Source: CAZRIP01 sp964600165 (lineage in GTDB: Bacteria > Elusimicrobiota > Elusimicrobia > UBA1565 > UBA9628). From it: 8,285 nucleotides of DNA. The DNA lies in contig CAZRIP010000137.1 of NCBI GenBank assembly GCA_964600165.1, positions 1 to 8,285 of the forward strand, read 5' to 3'. Numbering within the stretch: the stretch's first letter is position 1; the number at the start of each line of letters is the position of its first letter. Position numbers and translations under genes: made by a program. Below the pieces are notes generated by a model. That model was given only the letters and a program-made list of their open reading frames with translations, had not been told where the DNA came from and did no database searches. Positions 1-6,738 of this stretch are shown one piece after another.

Positions 1-597
1 GATGTCGTTGGCGAGGTTGAAGGCTAGGAAGTTCTGATCCTCGCTCTGAGACTCGCATGACAGCAGCCCGCGCGTGCGGCTATACGACAGGCTTCCGTCG
101 AATTTCGCGAGCTCGCCGATCTTGTTGACCGGCACCTTGAGGGCGATCACCTGCTTGACGTAGTCCATGTGCCGCGACGGGAAGTTATGCTCGACGCCGT
201 CGCGGTAGGCCACGGTCTCCTTGAACTGCCCGTTGTTGATCCAGATCAGCCGGTCGTCGAGGACGCCGTTCGGCTGCCCGTACTTCTCGATGAGCTTGTG
301 CGCCGCCTGCTTGGCTTCGTCGGGCCAGCTGGCCACGATCGTCTCCGCGCTGCCGCTCGACACCTGATTGGTCAGCCCGGTCTGGGCGCCCTGCTGGCTC
401 GGCGTCCCCTGATCGGCGGGGGTCTGAACGCTCGCCCCCCCGTTCGGCTGCGTCGTATCCGGGTCTCCCTGCTGGACGTCGGCGTCGTTGGTCGTCCGTC
501 CATAGAGCGGGCTGGTCGAAGGCGCCGCGATCATGAACGCCAGCAAGCCGAGCCCGACCGCGCTGATTCCCACGGCCTTACCCATATGCTCTCTCAT
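1..597 (-). CDS. Uncharacterised exported protein, 3' end beyond window
   Basis: Open without a stop from an ATG at 597 to the window edge; 199 residues are visible. I cannot assign a function. Residues 8-25 form a hydrophobic signal peptide or membrane anchor after a short charged start (MREHMGK). Residues about 38-83 are a low-complexity linker rich in Gln, Gly, Pro, Thr and Asp, typical of a disordered spacer outside the membrane. A more ordered domain follows from about 84, beginning SWPDEAKQAAHKLIEKYGQP and containing LIWINNG (117-123), EHNFP (136-140), one Cys (181) and a C-terminal stretch NFLAFNLANDI. From memory this resembles a family of hypothetical exported proteins of about 150-200 residues; no named domain is recognised. 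AGGAGG at 602-607 lies 4 bases before the ATG and supports this start. The gene is separated from coxD by 81 bases with its own candidate promoter, so it need not belong to the respiratory operon. Confidence 0.8.
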   Translation of the reverse strand, partial: MREHMGKAVGISAVGLGLLAFMIAAPSTSPLYGRTTNDADVQQGDPDTTQPNGGASVQTPADQGTPSQQGAQTGLTNQVSSGSAETIVASWPDEAKQAAHKLIEKYGQPNGVLDDRLIWINNGQFKETVAYRDGVEHNFPSRHMDYVKQVIALKVPVNKIGELAKFDGSLSYSRTRGLLSCESQSEDQNFLAFNLANDI

Positions 598-632
598 TTG
601 TCCTCCTGTCTAGCGATTCCCGACTATAGAGG

Positions 633-661
633 ATTGTATGCGCGGCCGAAGAGGAGACCAA
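633..661 (-). promoter_or_regulatory. Candidate sigma70-type promoter for the downstream exported-protein gene
   Basis: Read on the minus strand, a TTGGTC hexamer (656-661) and a TACAAT hexamer (633-638) are separated by exactly 17 bases. The -10 matches the TATAAT consensus at five of six positions; the -35 matches only its TTG. Transcription would start near 626, leaving a leader of roughly 30 bases with an AGGAGG ribosome-binding site at 602-607. A second -10-like hexamer, TATAGT (623-628), lies downstream but has no good -35 partner. The rest of the 598-678 gap shows no stem-loop followed by a T-run, so read-through from the oxidase operon is also possible. This is a consensus match by eye only. 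Confidence 0.4.
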
Positions 662-678
662 TCGCGGGTCGGTAAAAC

Positions 679-1020
679 CTATTTGACGGGGGCCGCGTCC
701 GACGGGCTCTCGCCGAGCGCGCCGGGCAGCGGCCCGACGATCTCCGTGACGGGGGCTCGGGGCGACGGGCGCGAGCCGTAATCGACGAACGTCAACCCGA
801 AGAGGATCGCGACCCACGTCAGCCCGGCCCCGACCGCGATCCACGCCAAGCCGTCGCTTTCGCGCAGGTGCATGAAGAAGAGCAGCACGAGGGCGGCCTT
901 CGCGGCGGCGATGGCGAGCGCGGCGACGAGATTGAGCGCTCCCAAGTCGAGGAACGCCAAGCCGAGCGTCGCGCCGAGCAGCGCCATTAAAGCGGCGAAG
1001 ACGAAGAGGTAAGCCTTCAC
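679..1020 (-). CDS. coxD: Cytochrome c oxidase subunit IV (caa3 type, CtaF/CoxD)
   Basis: A 113-residue small membrane subunit of the haem-copper oxidase. It binds no redox cofactor and is thought to help assemble or stabilise subunits I and III. Three membrane helices are visible at about residues 3-24, 28-50 and 57-79. The second ends in the family hallmark LLFFMHLRES (residues 46-55). A Pro/Ser-rich tail of about 33 residues follows, longer than I would expect for a minimal family member. The start chosen is the GTG at 1020, which overlaps the coxC stop as GTGA and is preceded by AGAGGT (1025-1030) at a spacing of 4. The reading frame stays open upstream to 1131 but that part lies inside coxC and looks like a shadow. 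It is the last gene of the respiratory cluster; the next gene begins 81 bases on. Confidence 0.9.
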   Translation of the reverse strand: MKAYLFVFAALMALLGATLGLAFLDLGALNLVAALAIAAAKAALVLLFFMHLRESDGLAWIAVGAGLTWVAILFGLTFVDYGSRPSPRAPVTEIVGPLPGALGESPSDAAPVK

Positions 1021-1601
1021 CCGCACCTCTTGACCAAGTAGATCAACGGATAGAGGAAGATCCAGACGAGGTCGACGAAGTGCCAATAGAGCCCGACGCC
1101 CTCGATCGGGGCCCGAGCCGCGCGCGCGCACCAGAGCACGAGAAGGCAGCCGATCGTCAGGTGGATCGCGTGGATGCCCGTCAGCGTGAAGTACAGCTTG
1201 AAGAAGATCTCGACCTGCCCGCGCAGCGGCCCCGGGTAGACGAACCCCGGGCCGGGCACGAGATGCTCGGCGAACTCCGCGCGGTATTCAAAGCCCTTGA
1301 TGACGAGAAACGCCGCGCCCAGCGCCGCCGTCGCGAGGAGCCAAACGGACTGGGCTTTGCCCGGCCGGCCCGTCGACGCCTCCCGGACGGCGAGCGCCAT
1401 CGTCAAGCTGCTCGTCAGCAGCACCGCCGTGTTCAGCGTGCCCTTGAGCAGCTGCGTATGCCCGCTCGCCTCGGCGAAGCCGTAGGGATAAGCCCAGCGA
1501 TAGATCGCGTAGCTCAGCAACAGCACGCCGAAGAAGACGATCTCGGTCGCGATGAAGATCCACATGCCGAGGATCGAGTTTCCACGGGCCCGTTCATTCA
1601 T
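1017..1601 (-). CDS. coxC: Cytochrome c oxidase subunit III (short, five-helix form)
   Basis: A 194-residue integral membrane subunit III of the aa3/caa3-type oxidase. It carries no metal centre and supports proton uptake and stability of subunit I. Five membrane helices are visible, at about residues 10-34, 56-72, 85-102, 132-156 and 172-190. Family signatures include MWIFIATEIVFFG (residues 13-25, with the conserved Glu20), GIHAIHL (142-148, two conserved His) and YWHFVDLVWIF near the end. It lacks the first two helices of the seven-helix mitochondrial form, which is usual for caa3 oxidases. The ATG at 1601 overlaps the coxA stop by 8 bases and is preceded by a strong GGAGGAGG (1611-1618) inside the end of coxA, 9 bases upstream. 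Its stop overlaps the coxD start as GTGA. Confidence 0.95.
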   Translation of the reverse strand: MNERARGNSILGMWIFIATEIVFFGVLLLSYAIYRWAYPYGFAEASGHTQLLKGTLNTAVLLTSSLTMALAVREASTGRPGKAQSVWLLATAALGAAFLVIKGFEYRAEFAEHLVPGPGFVYPGPLRGQVEIFFKLYFTLTGIHAIHLTIGCLLVLWCARAARAPIEGVGLYWHFVDLVWIFLYPLIYLVKRCG

Positions 1602-3168
1602 ATGCGTAGGCCTCCTCCGTCACCACGGGAGACTCCTCGAAGTTGGCGGTCGGCGGCGGCGACGACGTCTTGCGCCACTCGAGGCCGGTCGCGCCCCATG
1701 GATTGGGCCCCGCGCGCGCTCCCCAGCGCAGGGACCACAAGAGATACGCGAACGGCAGAAGGTAGCCGACGCCCAGGATCGAAGCCCCGGCCGTCGAGAG
1801 CACGTTCCAGACTTGCAGCTCCGGCGGATAGGCGTGATAGCGCCGCGGCATGCCGAGATAGCCCAAGATGAACTGCGGAAAAAACGTGAGATTGAAGCCG
1901 AAGAAGAGGATCGCGGCGGCGAGCCGGCCCCAGTTGTCGGGATACATGCGGCCGGTCATCTTCGGCCACCAGAAGTGCAGCGCGCCGAGATAGCCCATCA
2001 CGGCGCCGCCGACCATGATGTAGTGGAAGTGCGCGATCACGAAGTAGGTGTCGTGCACGTGCACGTCCACCGGCAGCGCGGCGAGCATGATGCCCGTCAG
2101 GCCGCCCATCGTGAACAGGCCGATGAAGCCGAGGGCGTAGAGCATCGGCGTGCTCAGCGTGATCCTCCCGCGATAGAGCGTCGCCGTCCAGTTGAAGACC
2201 TTGATCGCCGAGGGCACGGCGACGAGGTAGGACAATAGGGAGAAGACCATGCCCGCGTACATGCTCATCCCGCTGACGAACATGTGATGCCCCCAAACTA
2301 GGAAGCCGAGGATCGCGATGAAGAGACTGGAATAGGCGACGAACGAGTAGCCGAAGATCCGCTTGCGCGCGAAGCAGGCGATGATCTCGTTGACGACGCC
2401 CATCGAAGGCAAGATCATGATGTAGACCGCCGGATGCGAGTACGCCCAGAAGAGGTGCTGAAATAGCAGCGGGTCCCCACCCAGGCGCGGGTCGAAGATG
2501 CCCAAATGGAGCGCGCGCTCGGCCACGACGAGCAGCAGCGTGATCGCGATGACGGGCGTGCCGAGGATCATGATCACGCTCGTCGCGTACATCGACCAGA
2601 TGAAAAGCGGCAAGCGGTGCCAGTAAAGCCCCGGGGCGCGCAGCCGGTGGATCGTCGTGACGAAGTTGAGCCCCGTCAGGATCGACGAGAAGCCGTTGAT
2701 GAAGATGCCGCAGATCGCCAGCGTGACGTAGGTGTTGAGGTAGATCGAGGAAAGCGGCGTATAGAACGTCCAGCCGGTGTCGACTCCGCCGAGGAGGATC
2801 GCGGCCATCGCCAGCAGGCCGCCGCCGATGTAGAGGTACCAGGAAAGGAGGTTTATACGCGGATAGGCGACGTCCTCGGCGCCGATCATCAGCGGGATCA
2901 AGAAGTTCCCGAACACTCCGGGGATCGACGGGATCAGGAAAAAAAACACCATGATGATCCCGTGGATCGTGAAGAGCTTGTTGTAGTTGTCGGCCCCGAA
3001 GAAGTCGGCGTGAGGCGTGAGCAGCTCCAGGCGAAATAACAGCGCCGCCGTCCCGCCGACGAAGAAGAAGAACGTCGCCGCCGTCAGATAAAGCCACGCG
3101 ATCCGCTTGTGGTCGCGGGTCAGCAGCCATGACCTGACCGTGACGCCGTCGGTGAGGTAGCTTTTCAC
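1594..3168 (-). CDS. coxA: Cytochrome c oxidase subunit I, A2-type haem-copper oxidase
   Basis: A 524-residue catalytic subunit in the cytoplasmic membrane that reduces O2 to water at a haem a3-CuB centre while pumping protons. About twelve helices are present. Low-spin haem a ligands are His69 (FTIHG) and His382. CuB ligands are His245 and the HH pair 294-295. The haem a3 ligand is His380 in VIAHFHY. Tyr249 is placed to cross-link to His245. The D-channel entry residue Asp99 (GAEDVAYPRIN) and K-channel Lys323 (PSAIKVFNW) are kept, as are Arg442-Arg443 (GMPRRY) near the haem propionates. The active-site helix reads YSHPAVY instead of GHPEVY, so the pumping Glu is replaced by the Tyr-Ser pair that defines the A2 class. 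The start is the GTG at 3168, overlapping the coxB stop as GTGA; the open frame continues far upstream inside coxB but shows no oxidase-like residues there. No strong Shine-Dalgarno precedes it, so coupling to coxB translation is likely. Confidence 0.97.
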   Translation of the reverse strand: MKSYLTDGVTVRSWLLTRDHKRIAWLYLTAATFFFFVGGTAALLFRLELLTPHADFFGADNYNKLFTIHGIIMVFFFLIPSIPGVFGNFLIPLMIGAEDVAYPRINLLSWYLYIGGGLLAMAAILLGGVDTGWTFYTPLSSIYLNTYVTLAICGIFINGFSSILTGLNFVTTIHRLRAPGLYWHRLPLFIWSMYATSVIMILGTPVIAITLLLVVAERALHLGIFDPRLGGDPLLFQHLFWAYSHPAVYIMILPSMGVVNEIIACFARKRIFGYSFVAYSSLFIAILGFLVWGHHMFVSGMSMYAGMVFSLLSYLVAVPSAIKVFNWTATLYRGRITLSTPMLYALGFIGLFTMGGLTGIMLAALPVDVHVHDTYFVIAHFHYIMVGGAVMGYLGALHFWWPKMTGRMYPDNWGRLAAAILFFGFNLTFFPQFILGYLGMPRRYHAYPPELQVWNVLSTAGASILGVGYLLPFAYLLWSLRWGARAGPNPWGATGLEWRKTSSPPPTANFEESPVVTEEAYAYE

Positions 3169-4118
3169 GGCTCGGGCTTGAGGGACTCGAGGTAAAAGAT
3201 GAGGTTCATGACGTCTTGCTCCGTCAGTTGATCCTTGAACGACGGCATCACGTCTCCGCGGTAGCCCGCCACGACGACGCGCCCCGGATAGAGGATGTGC
3301 TCGCGCAAGTAGGTCTCGTCGGCGGTGACGATTTTCCCGGTCGAAAGCTCGACTCGCCGGCCGGCGATGCCGGCCAAGCTCGGACCCTTGCCGAAGCCGG
3401 ACGGCAAATGGCACGCCCCGCAGCCGAGCTTCGCGAAGGTCGCGCGCCCGGAGTCGAAAGGCGCGACGGCCGGAGCCGACCCGTGCGCGAGCCAGCGCGC
3501 GTAATCCCCCTGCTCCATGACGACGACCCGGCCGATCATCCCCGCGTGGTTGGTCCCGCAGTATTGGGCGCAGTAGAGGTGGTAGACGCCTTTCTTGGTC
3601 GCCTCGAACCACTCGGTCACGTAGCGGCCCGGCACGACGTCCTGCTTCAAGCGGAACGCCGGGATGAAAAAGCTGTGGATCACGTCCTCGGAGGTCATCG
3701 TCAGCCGGACCGGGCGGCCGAGCGGCACGTGCAGTTCGTTGATCTCGCGCCGGCCGTTCTGATGCTGGATCTTCCACATCCACTGCCGGCCCACGACGAA
3801 AAGCTCGAGCGCGCCTCGCGGCGGCACGCGCATCGCGCGGAAGAGCTCGGCGCTCCAAATAAAGATCCAGACGAAGATCATCAGCGTCGCCGACGTCCAA
3901 GTGATCTCCAGCCAAAGCGCGTTCGAGGGCGACGGGCCGCCGCGCGCGCCTCCCGGGCGATCGGCGCGGTAATAGACCGAGAAGAATAGGATGAGGCAGC
4001 AGATCGCGAGGGCGACCAAGCCCGCGATCGCGAGCAGCGTGAGAAACAGCTTATCGACGGCCGCGGCCGACGTCGACGCCGCGGGCGGCCAAAACGGGAT
4101 CAGAGGCCCGTCGTTCAC
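3165..4118 (-). CDS. coxB: Cytochrome c oxidase subunit II with fused cytochrome c domain (caa3)
   Basis: A 317-residue subunit II that takes in electrons and passes them to CoxA. Two N-terminal membrane helices (about 24-48 and 69-91) anchor a periplasmic cupredoxin domain. CuA ligands are His148 (VIHSFF), Cys183 and Cys187, His191 and Met194 in YCAQYCGTNHAGM. The residue giving its backbone carbonyl is Gln185 where most A-type enzymes have Glu. The aromatic patch QWMWK (112-116) is the expected electron entry site. A C-terminal class I cytochrome c domain (about 222-315) has the haem motif CGACH (233-237) and a likely distal ligand Met291 (DVMPSF). This fusion makes the enzyme caa3-type, able to accept electrons directly from ACIII. 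The start is the GTG at 4118, overlapping the sco stop as GTGA, with GGAG a few bases upstream; the longer open frame reaching into sco and beyond is not oxidase-like. Confidence 0.96.
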   Translation of the reverse strand: MNDGPLIPFWPPAASTSAAAVDKLFLTLLAIAGLVALAICCLILFFSVYYRADRPGGARGGPSPSNALWLEITWTSATLMIFVWIFIWSAELFRAMRVPPRGALELFVVGRQWMWKIQHQNGRREINELHVPLGRPVRLTMTSEDVIHSFFIPAFRLKQDVVPGRYVTEWFEATKKGVYHLYCAQYCGTNHAGMIGRVVVMEQGDYARWLAHGSAPAVAPFDSGRATFAKLGCGACHLPSGFGKGPSLAGIAGRRVELSTGKIVTADETYLREHILYPGRVVVAGYRGDVMPSFKDQLTEQDVMNLIFYLESLKPEP

Positions 4119-4885
4119 GCGGGCTCCGCGCGGCGCAGGCTGAAGAGGAGCGCGGCGAGGCCGATGAGCGTCAACGCGGCGGCGGCGCGCACGAGCGCGA
4201 GGATCTTGAGGCTGTATTTGCCGAGCGCCGGGTCGTAGCGATAGCAGTAGAGGAGCGCGCGCTCGACCGGCGTGCCGAGCGCGCCTTTCGACGCCTCGAG
4301 CAGCGCGAGGCGCAGCGCCTCGGGAGCGTACTCGACGCCGAAGAGCGCGCGCGAGATACGACCATCGGGGGTGACGATCAAGACTCCGGCGGCGTGGTAA
4401 TATTGCCCCGTCGCCGCGTCGTACTTGTACTTGAAGCCGGCCGCGCGCGCGATCGAAGCCGTCTCCTCCTGCCGGCCGGTCAGGAGATGCCAGCCGTCGA
4501 AGGCTCCGGGGCGCTGGTAGCTCTCGAGAAGCGTCCGCTTTTTTTGCGCCGCCAGCCGCGGCGTCTCCCGCGAGTCGATGCTGATCGCGACGACGTCGAA
4601 GTCCCGACCGGCGCTGTATCGAAGCAGCGCCAATCCGCGCAGCAGGCCGTTGAGCGTCAGCGTGCAGAGCATCGGGCACTCGTAATAGACGAGCGCGACG
4701 ATGACGGGCTTGCGCCGGTGAAAGTAATCGCCCAGGCGCACGGCGCCGCCGCGCTCGTCGAACAGCCGCGCCGACAGCGGCAGCGCGGCGCCGATCGTCG
4801 GATTGAAGTCGATCGCGGGCTCCACGGCGCCGGCGGCGATATGAATAACGAGAACGAGCAGCGCGGCGGAAACGGCCCGTCTCAT
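4115..4885 (-). CDS. sco: SCO1/SenC/PrrC-family copper chaperone for CuA
   Basis: A 256-residue membrane-tethered thioredoxin-fold protein that delivers copper to the CuA site of CoxB and may also act as a thiol reductant of its cysteines. Copper ligands are Cys70 and Cys74 in YYECPMLCT and probably His164 in YYHAAGVLIVTPDG. The N-terminus has a signal-like hydrophobic stretch (about 5-20). A second hydrophobic helix near the C-terminus (about 228-249) is followed by Arg residues, so both ends may be membrane-embedded. This C-terminal anchored form, with a preceding YCYRYDP segment, is from memory the form usual in ACIII-oxidase loci. The ATG at 4885 overlaps the stop of the upstream small gene as ATGA and has GGAGGAG (4893-4899) 7 bases upstream. 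The stop overlaps the coxB start, placing the chaperone directly before its target. No Cox11/CtaG for CuB is in the window. Confidence 0.93.
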   Translation of the reverse strand: MRRAVSAALLVLVIHIAAGAVEPAIDFNPTIGAALPLSARLFDERGGAVRLGDYFHRRKPVIVALVYYECPMLCTLTLNGLLRGLALLRYSAGRDFDVVAISIDSRETPRLAAQKKRTLLESYQRPGAFDGWHLLTGRQEETASIARAAGFKYKYDAATGQYYHAAGVLIVTPDGRISRALFGVEYAPEALRLALLEASKGALGTPVERALLYCYRYDPALGKYSLKILALVRAAAALTLIGLAALLFSLRRAEPA

Positions 4886-5229
4886 CGGCGAGCTCCTCCG
4901 CGTCTCTCCGCGTAAATCGCCATCGCGCGCTCGATCGGGATCCGCACGACGCCGCGCTTACGGTCGACCCAGCCGTAGGAGCCGAGAAGCTCGTCCCAGC
5001 GGCGGTTGAGCGCGGCCGACTCAACCGGACGGTTCTCATCGGCCTCGAGGCGCGGCTCGGGCGGCATCGCTCCCCGAGAAACCGTCGAGTCCGCGCCGCC
5101 CAACGCGTGCAGATAACCATAAGTGATCAGGCAGACCGCCGCGATCGAGAGCAGCAGCGCGGCCGCGAAGCGCCCGGCGTCGGCGGGGCGGACGTCGGAG
5201 GTCTCTCGCGGCTCTTCCTTATGCGCCAT
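4882..5229 (-). CDS. Small single-helix membrane protein of the ACIII/oxidase locus, function unknown
   Basis: A 115-residue protein that I cannot name. It has a charged cytoplasmic N-terminus (1-19), one membrane helix (about 20-41, ending ITYGYLHAL), a Pro/Glu-rich segment with MPPEPRLEADE (55-65), and a C-terminal block whose core is LLGSYGWVDRKRGVVRIPIE (81-100). From memory, similar proteins with an SYGWVD...G.VRIPI.RAM block lie next to actF and sco in other ACIII loci, without an assigned role. The topology suggests the C-terminal block faces the periplasm. It may be an accessory or assembly subunit of ACIII or the caa3 oxidase, occupying a position where extra ACIII subunits such as ActG can occur, but I see no evidence for equating it with ActG. 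The ATG at 5229 overlaps the end of actF by 11 bases and has GGGAGG (5234-5239) 4 bases upstream. Its stop overlaps the sco start as ATGA. Confidence 0.85.
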   Translation of the reverse strand: MAHKEEPRETSDVRPADAGRFAAALLLSIAAVCLITYGYLHALGGADSTVSRGAMPPEPRLEADENRPVESAALNRRWDELLGSYGWVDRKRGVVRIPIERAMAIYAERRGGARR

Positions 5230-6220
5230 AGAACCTCCCGGGCTCGAAGACCTTCGCGCGGAACTTGCGCGCGAAGAGCGAGAGCCAGACCCCGCCGACG
5301 GCCAGGAAGACGACGAGATGAAGGACGCGCGGCCGGAACGCGCCGACTCCGAACGACGGCGCGACGAGCCACACGACGTCGACGAGCCGCAGCGCCGCGA
5401 GCGCGCCCGCGACGGCCGCCAAGCGCGGCAGCGAGCGCTTGACGCCTCTCATGAGCAGCGCGTAGAACGGCGCGAAGAACCCGAGCGCCGCCAAGGCCGC
5501 CGCTGTCCACTCCCAACCGCGACCGCCGCGCGCCAGATACCAGCGGATCTCGTCGGGCAGATCGCCCGACCAGATGACCAGCCACTGCACGAAGGACATG
5601 TAGGCCCACAGCATCACGAAGGCGAGCAAGAGGTTTCCGAGGTCGTGGGAGTACTGCGCGGGCATCGGGCGGCTCCCGGCGCGCCAAGCGGACGCGAGGA
5701 TGCAGAGGCAGAACGCGGCCACGCCGAAGCCGCAGATCCAAAGGAAGCCGTAGATGGTCGAGCCCCACGGCGCGTCGATCGAGGCGGCCCAATCGATCGA
5801 GGCGAAGGTGATCGCCAAGACGTGCGCGACGAGCGCCGGCCCGGCCCACCACGCGCCGCCGCCCGCGCGTCGGGCCTCGCCGAGACGCTCGAGACCGACG
5901 GCCGCGCCGCCCCATAGAAGGAAGTAGACGGCGGCGCGGATCACGAAGAAAGTCCGGTTGAGATACATCGGGTTATAGCGCGCGTCGGCGGCATGGGCCC
6001 ACCACGGATAGATGCGGCCCGCGCCGATCACGACGGGGACGAACAGGAGCGCCATCCACGGCAGCGTCAGGCTGCCGGCCTCCAAGATCGGCGCGGCGGC
6101 GCGCCCCCATTTACCGCCCGTCAGGTCCTGCAGCAGCAGCGCGCCAAGGCTGCCGGCGCCGACGCCCAGCCAAAAAAGATAGGCGATCAGATAAGACCGA
6201 AAAAGATCGTCGGCGGTCAT
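5219..6220 (-). CDS. actF: ACIII membrane subunit ActF (NrfD/PsrC family)
   Basis: A 333-residue polytopic subunit of Alternative Complex III, related to ActC and to the NrfD/PsrC membrane anchors. In known structures it packs beside ActC and has a polar path proposed for proton transfer rather than the main quinol site. About nine helices are visible. The first is in SYLIAYLFWLGVGAGSLGAL (9-28), followed by LTGGKWG, a signature of the family, and later by AYMSFVQWLVIWSGDLPDE-like sequence around 215-235, also typical. Family members as I remember them are about 400 residues with a further helix before the SYL segment, which is absent here. The ATG at 6220 overlaps the actE stop as ATGA and has GAGG (6228-6231) 7 bases upstream, so it is the best start. 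The longer open frame upstream (to 6505) is Arg-rich and lies inside actE. The stop overlaps the next small gene by 11 bases. Confidence 0.93.
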   Translation of the reverse strand: MTADDLFRSYLIAYLFWLGVGAGSLGALLLQDLTGGKWGRAAAPILEAGSLTLPWMALLFVPVVIGAGRIYPWWAHAADARYNPMYLNRTFFVIRAAVYFLLWGGAAVGLERLGEARRAGGGAWWAGPALVAHVLAITFASIDWAASIDAPWGSTIYGFLWICGFGVAAFCLCILASAWRAGSRPMPAQYSHDLGNLLLAFVMLWAYMSFVQWLVIWSGDLPDEIRWYLARGGRGWEWTAAALAALGFFAPFYALLMRGVKRSLPRLAAVAGALAALRLVDVVWLVAPSFGVGAFRPRVLHLVVFLAVGGVWLSLFARKFRAKVFEPGRFYGA

Positions 6221-6738
6221 TTCATCGCCTCGAGCCGCGCGCGCTCGGCCGCGGGAACGTCCGAGAGCCGCGCCTCGCGCGCGAGCTGCAGGGCGCGGAT
6301 GTAAGCGACGATCGCCCAACGATCCGCGGGCCTGACGCGGTCGCCGTAGGGAAACATCAGCCCGTCGCCGTTCGAGATGACGCCGTAGAGGTCGAGGTCG
6401 GAGGCCTTGCGCAGCTTCTCCGTGTGATAGGACGGCGGCGACGGAAAACCGCGGCGCACGACGATGCCGTCGGCGTCGCCGGCGCGGCCGTGGCAAACGG
6501 CGCAATAGATGTCGAAGCGCTCGCGCCCGCGCGCGAGCAGCGCGGGCGTGACCGGCGGCCGCGCCTCGGACGGCGTCTCGCGCGCGACCGTCCCTTCGGG
6601 CGGCTCACGAGAAGTCCGTCCGTCGGAAAAGAAGGCGCTCCCGGTCAGAGGCTCCAGCTTCCCGTGCTCGGCCATCTTCTCGCGGCAGCCCGCGATCAAA
6701 AGGGCCGCGAGCGCCAGCGCGCTAAGACGGGACGTCAT
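6217..6738 (-). CDS. actE: ACIII monohaem cytochrome c lipoprotein ActE
   Basis: A 173-residue exported cytochrome c subunit of Alternative Complex III that carries electrons out of the pentahaem/ActB side towards the oxidase. The N-terminus is a lipoprotein signal with lipobox LIAGC, so Cys18 should be acylated and anchor the protein to the membrane. The segment LTGSAFFSDGRTSREPPEG (31-49) is typical of ActE. The haem-binding motif CAVCH is at 79-83 and the likely distal ligand is Met128 in GLMFPYGDRV. DRWAIVAYIRALQ (139-151) is the usual C-terminal helix of this cytochrome group. The ATG at 6738 overlaps the end of actD by 17 bases, the longest overlap in the cluster, and GGAGG (6742-6746) lies only 3 bases before it, which is close. 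The stop overlaps the actF start as ATGA. Confidence 0.94.
   Translation of the reverse strand: MTSRLSALALAALLIAGCREKMAEHGKLEPLTGSAFFSDGRTSREPPEGTVARETPSEARPPVTPALLARGRERFDIYCAVCHGRAGDADGIVVRRGFPSPPSYHTEKLRKASDLDLYGVISNGDGLMFPYGDRVRPADRWAIVAYIRALQLAREARLSDVPAAERARLEAMK

Noticed and set aside
169..675. Plus-strand open frame opposite the exported protein
   Set aside because: The minus-strand frame has a signal peptide, a strong Shine-Dalgarno site and a globular domain; the plus-strand translation is Arg/Leu/Val-rich with no recognisable features.
1080..2238. Two overlapping plus-strand open frames opposite coxC and coxA
   Set aside because: Same antisense shadow composition and no supporting ribosome-binding site or family pattern.
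3169..3915. Upstream in-frame extension of coxA giving a protein of about 770 residues
   Set aside because: The extension is Arg-rich, lies wholly within coxB in another frame, and the GTG at 3168 begins exactly where oxidase-like sequence starts.
4119..5120. Long upstream extension of coxB through sco and the small gene
   Set aside because: It overlaps two well-supported genes in another frame and has Arg/Ala-rich shadow composition; the subunit II sequence starts at the GTG at 4118.
5123..5917. Long plus-strand open frame opposite actF and the small gene
   Set aside because: Highly charged Arg/Glu/Asp-rich translation with no domain pattern, a normal result of high GC content antisense to a membrane protein.
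6221..6505. N-terminal extension of actF inside actE
   Set aside because: Arg-rich shadow sequence without a hydrophobic helix; the ATGA overlap start at 6220 with GAGG upstream fits the operon pattern.
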